Assembly (NCBI GenBank): GCA_033964015.1
Contig: CM066915.1
Span: 12,981,573-13,045,572, forward strand
Length of the DNA stretch: 64,000 bases
Source of the DNA: Scolanthus callimorphus
Lineage: Eukaryota > Cnidaria > Anthozoa > Actiniaria > Edwardsiidae
Direction: 5' to 3'
The number at the start of each line of letters is the position of its first letter. The stretch's first letter is position 1. Position numbers and translations under genes: made by a program. This document shows positions 62,919 to 64,000 of the stretch, in pieces. The notes below the pieces were generated by a model that was not told where the DNA came from, searched no databases, and saw only the letters and a program-made list of their open reading frames with translations.

Positions 62919-63089
62919 CAAGAAAGGGAGATGTTGTGTGATATGATAGTCACGTGACTTGTGACGTGACGACCACGTTGTACGAGAGCAGACAGCGACC
63001 TGAGTTGTCAAGTTGTTATGTTTTGGATCAGTAAAACTATGAGCTCGATAGCTTGTTCTCTTTAGTTCTTTAAAACCAAGGACTTAACA
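62919..63089 (+). repeat. Polypurine tract and 3' LTR
   Basis: AAGAAAGGGAGA (62920-62931) abuts the LTR start at 62932, as expected for plus-strand priming. The LTR differs from the 5' copy at about five of 158 positions. Confidence 0.9.
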
Positions 63090-63094
63090 GTAAT

Positions 63095-63474
63095 CATTTA
63101 GTCTCTATACACCGAATTGAAATATGTTGGCAAATTTGAAATAACTATTGTTCTTGACTTACTAGTCTCGTGTTCACGTGGAAACACAAAAGCATTTTCA
63201 TATGAATGAGAGGCTAGTTCGGACAGTAACAATTGTTGTTCAAATTTGACACATTTTAGTAAAAAAATGCACTGTAAATAAAATGGTACATGTATATGTG
63301 ATTTCAATTGAAAAAACTCCCGTGACAAATAATGAGTCTCTTTCTTGCACTCTGGATGTGGAAGGAGAAAATCGGTTCCTTTTCATGAAAATTATCTTCC
63401 GAAACGAAATGAAAATGTGAATTCCTGGATTTGATGGATTTGAGCAAGACTTGTTTAAGTTTTCATTCTTTGTT
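63095..63474. other. Flank of the Gypsy element, nothing recognised
   Basis: AT-rich sequence without repeat or gene signal. Confidence 0.35.
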
Positions 63475-63655
63475 ATGGAAGGATATGAAGGGAAATCTTC
63501 GTTGACTGCGAATCTAGCAGCGGGAAATGCCAGCGATGAAAATGAACTAGACGTCTACAAGAACACATGCGATACGGACAGTTTTCTGGATCAAATTCCT
63601 GTCAATCTTGGTTGTTTAGCTTTTACAAGAAAGTTTACACAAGAGAAGACTTCAG
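63475..63655 (+). CDS. Candidate first exon of an unrecognised gene
   Basis: ATG at 63475 opens ~60 codons beginning MEGYEGKSSLTANLAAGNAS, rich in Asp/Glu/Asn, then a CAG/GTATGT donor at 63655/63656. Codon content looks plausible, but no domain is recognised and the window ends 345 bp later without a clear second exon. The frame continues open to 63747 if unspliced. Confidence 0.3.
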
Positions 63656-64000
63656 GTATGTCTTCTGTGGAAGTTTACCTAGCTATGTTCACCTTTCTGG
63701 ACAATATTCTGCCCGTTTTTGGTGACCGAAAATGCACAAGCAACTAAGCTTTCAAAAGCAATTCAAACTGATAGAAACCCATCAATTAATTATTTAATAC
63801 AGCCTCTCTTATGTTATTTTACCTTGGAATCTGAAAAAAAGTTTATGATTGTCAAAACAGAATTCCACCTGCTTCTTGCATAAAATAAATTTGTTGTGTC
63901 AAGTCGTATATTTATGTCAAGTTAGGTTTCGTAAACTTTGCTCGCTTGTCTCGCACGCATTCAGTGCATTTGTGGCCGCTGCAATAAGGTCTTCTCTGAA
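63656..64000. other. Right edge, possible intron
   Basis: No exon, repeat or RNA gene recognised. Confidence 0.3.

Larger units (their letters stand above)
58621..63089 (+). mobile_element. Ty3/Gypsy LTR retrotransposon, full-length with frame breaks
   Basis: Two 158-bp LTRs (58621-58778, 62932-63089) start TGTTGTG and end CTTAACA, with about five differences. GTAAT is repeated outside (58616-58620, 63090-63094). Domain order is Gag, zinc knuckles, protease, reverse transcriptase, RNase H, integrase, i.e. Ty3/Gypsy (Metaviridae). No envelope frame is present. The coding region is complete in extent but pol is broken in at least four places. Confidence 0.95.

Overview
The window is AT-rich, intron-containing, repeat-saturated metazoan DNA. 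The mix of families (Ty3/Gypsy, CR1/L2-like LINEs, tRNA-derived SINEs, a Polinton-type packaging ATPase and many small inverted-repeat elements) fits a cnidarian, most likely an anthozoan such as a stony coral or sea anemone. The species cannot be named from the sequence alone. There are no rRNA genes, CRISPR arrays or bacterial operons. Host coding DNA is sparse: a RING/TRAF-type zinc-finger first exon (36302-36639, -), a divergently transcribed mitochondrial carrier (SLC25) gene with two visible exons (37085-37336 and 40284-40342, +), and a weak candidate exon near the right edge (63475-63655, +).

Layout. 1-8.6 kb: nested MITEs and the first copies of a cAMP-response-element (CRE)-rich tandem-repeat element. 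9.2-14.6 kb: a complete 5.4-kb DNA transposon with long terminal inverted repeats (TIRs) and TA target-site duplications. It carries two genes on the minus strand: a DD38E transposase whose N-terminus resembles a complete Pax-type paired domain, and an accessory protein with a SAM-like domain and a zinc knuckle. 15-22 kb: foldback elements and LINE debris. 22.6-26.1 kb: a 3.5-kb Polinton/Maverick-like mini-element with a 6-bp duplication, ~650-bp TIRs, a packaging-ATPase gene and a second gene of unknown function diverging from a central 11-bp repeat array. 27-35 kb: a TRIM-like direct-repeat element with a 42-bp minisatellite, gag and reverse-transcriptase relics and a SINE. 36-40 kb: the host gene pair. 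40.4-44.5 kb: a 4.2-kb repeat nest beginning 22 bp after an SLC25 exon. 45.8-55.0 kb: two CRE-repeat elements head to head, one split by a 6.4-kb hAT-like element with an exact 8-bp duplication, which itself holds a Mutator-like MITE. 57-58.3 kb: a TA-flanked element with a 242-bp tandem duplication. 58.6-63.1 kb: a Ty3/Gypsy retrotransposon with 158-bp LTRs, a 5-bp duplication and several frame breaks in pol.

How it fits together. The window is mostly an archive of transposition. Because the CRE-repeat element occurs several times, intact copies act as empty-site references that prove later insertions and their duplication lengths (3 bp, 3 bp, 8 bp). The most interesting systems are the paired-domain transposon with its accessory gene and the mini-Polinton. 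Frame breaks by apparent single-base changes recur in unrelated genes (SLC25 exon 1, Gypsy pol, the LINE, the ATPase gene), so assembly indels should be excluded before calling them pseudogenes.
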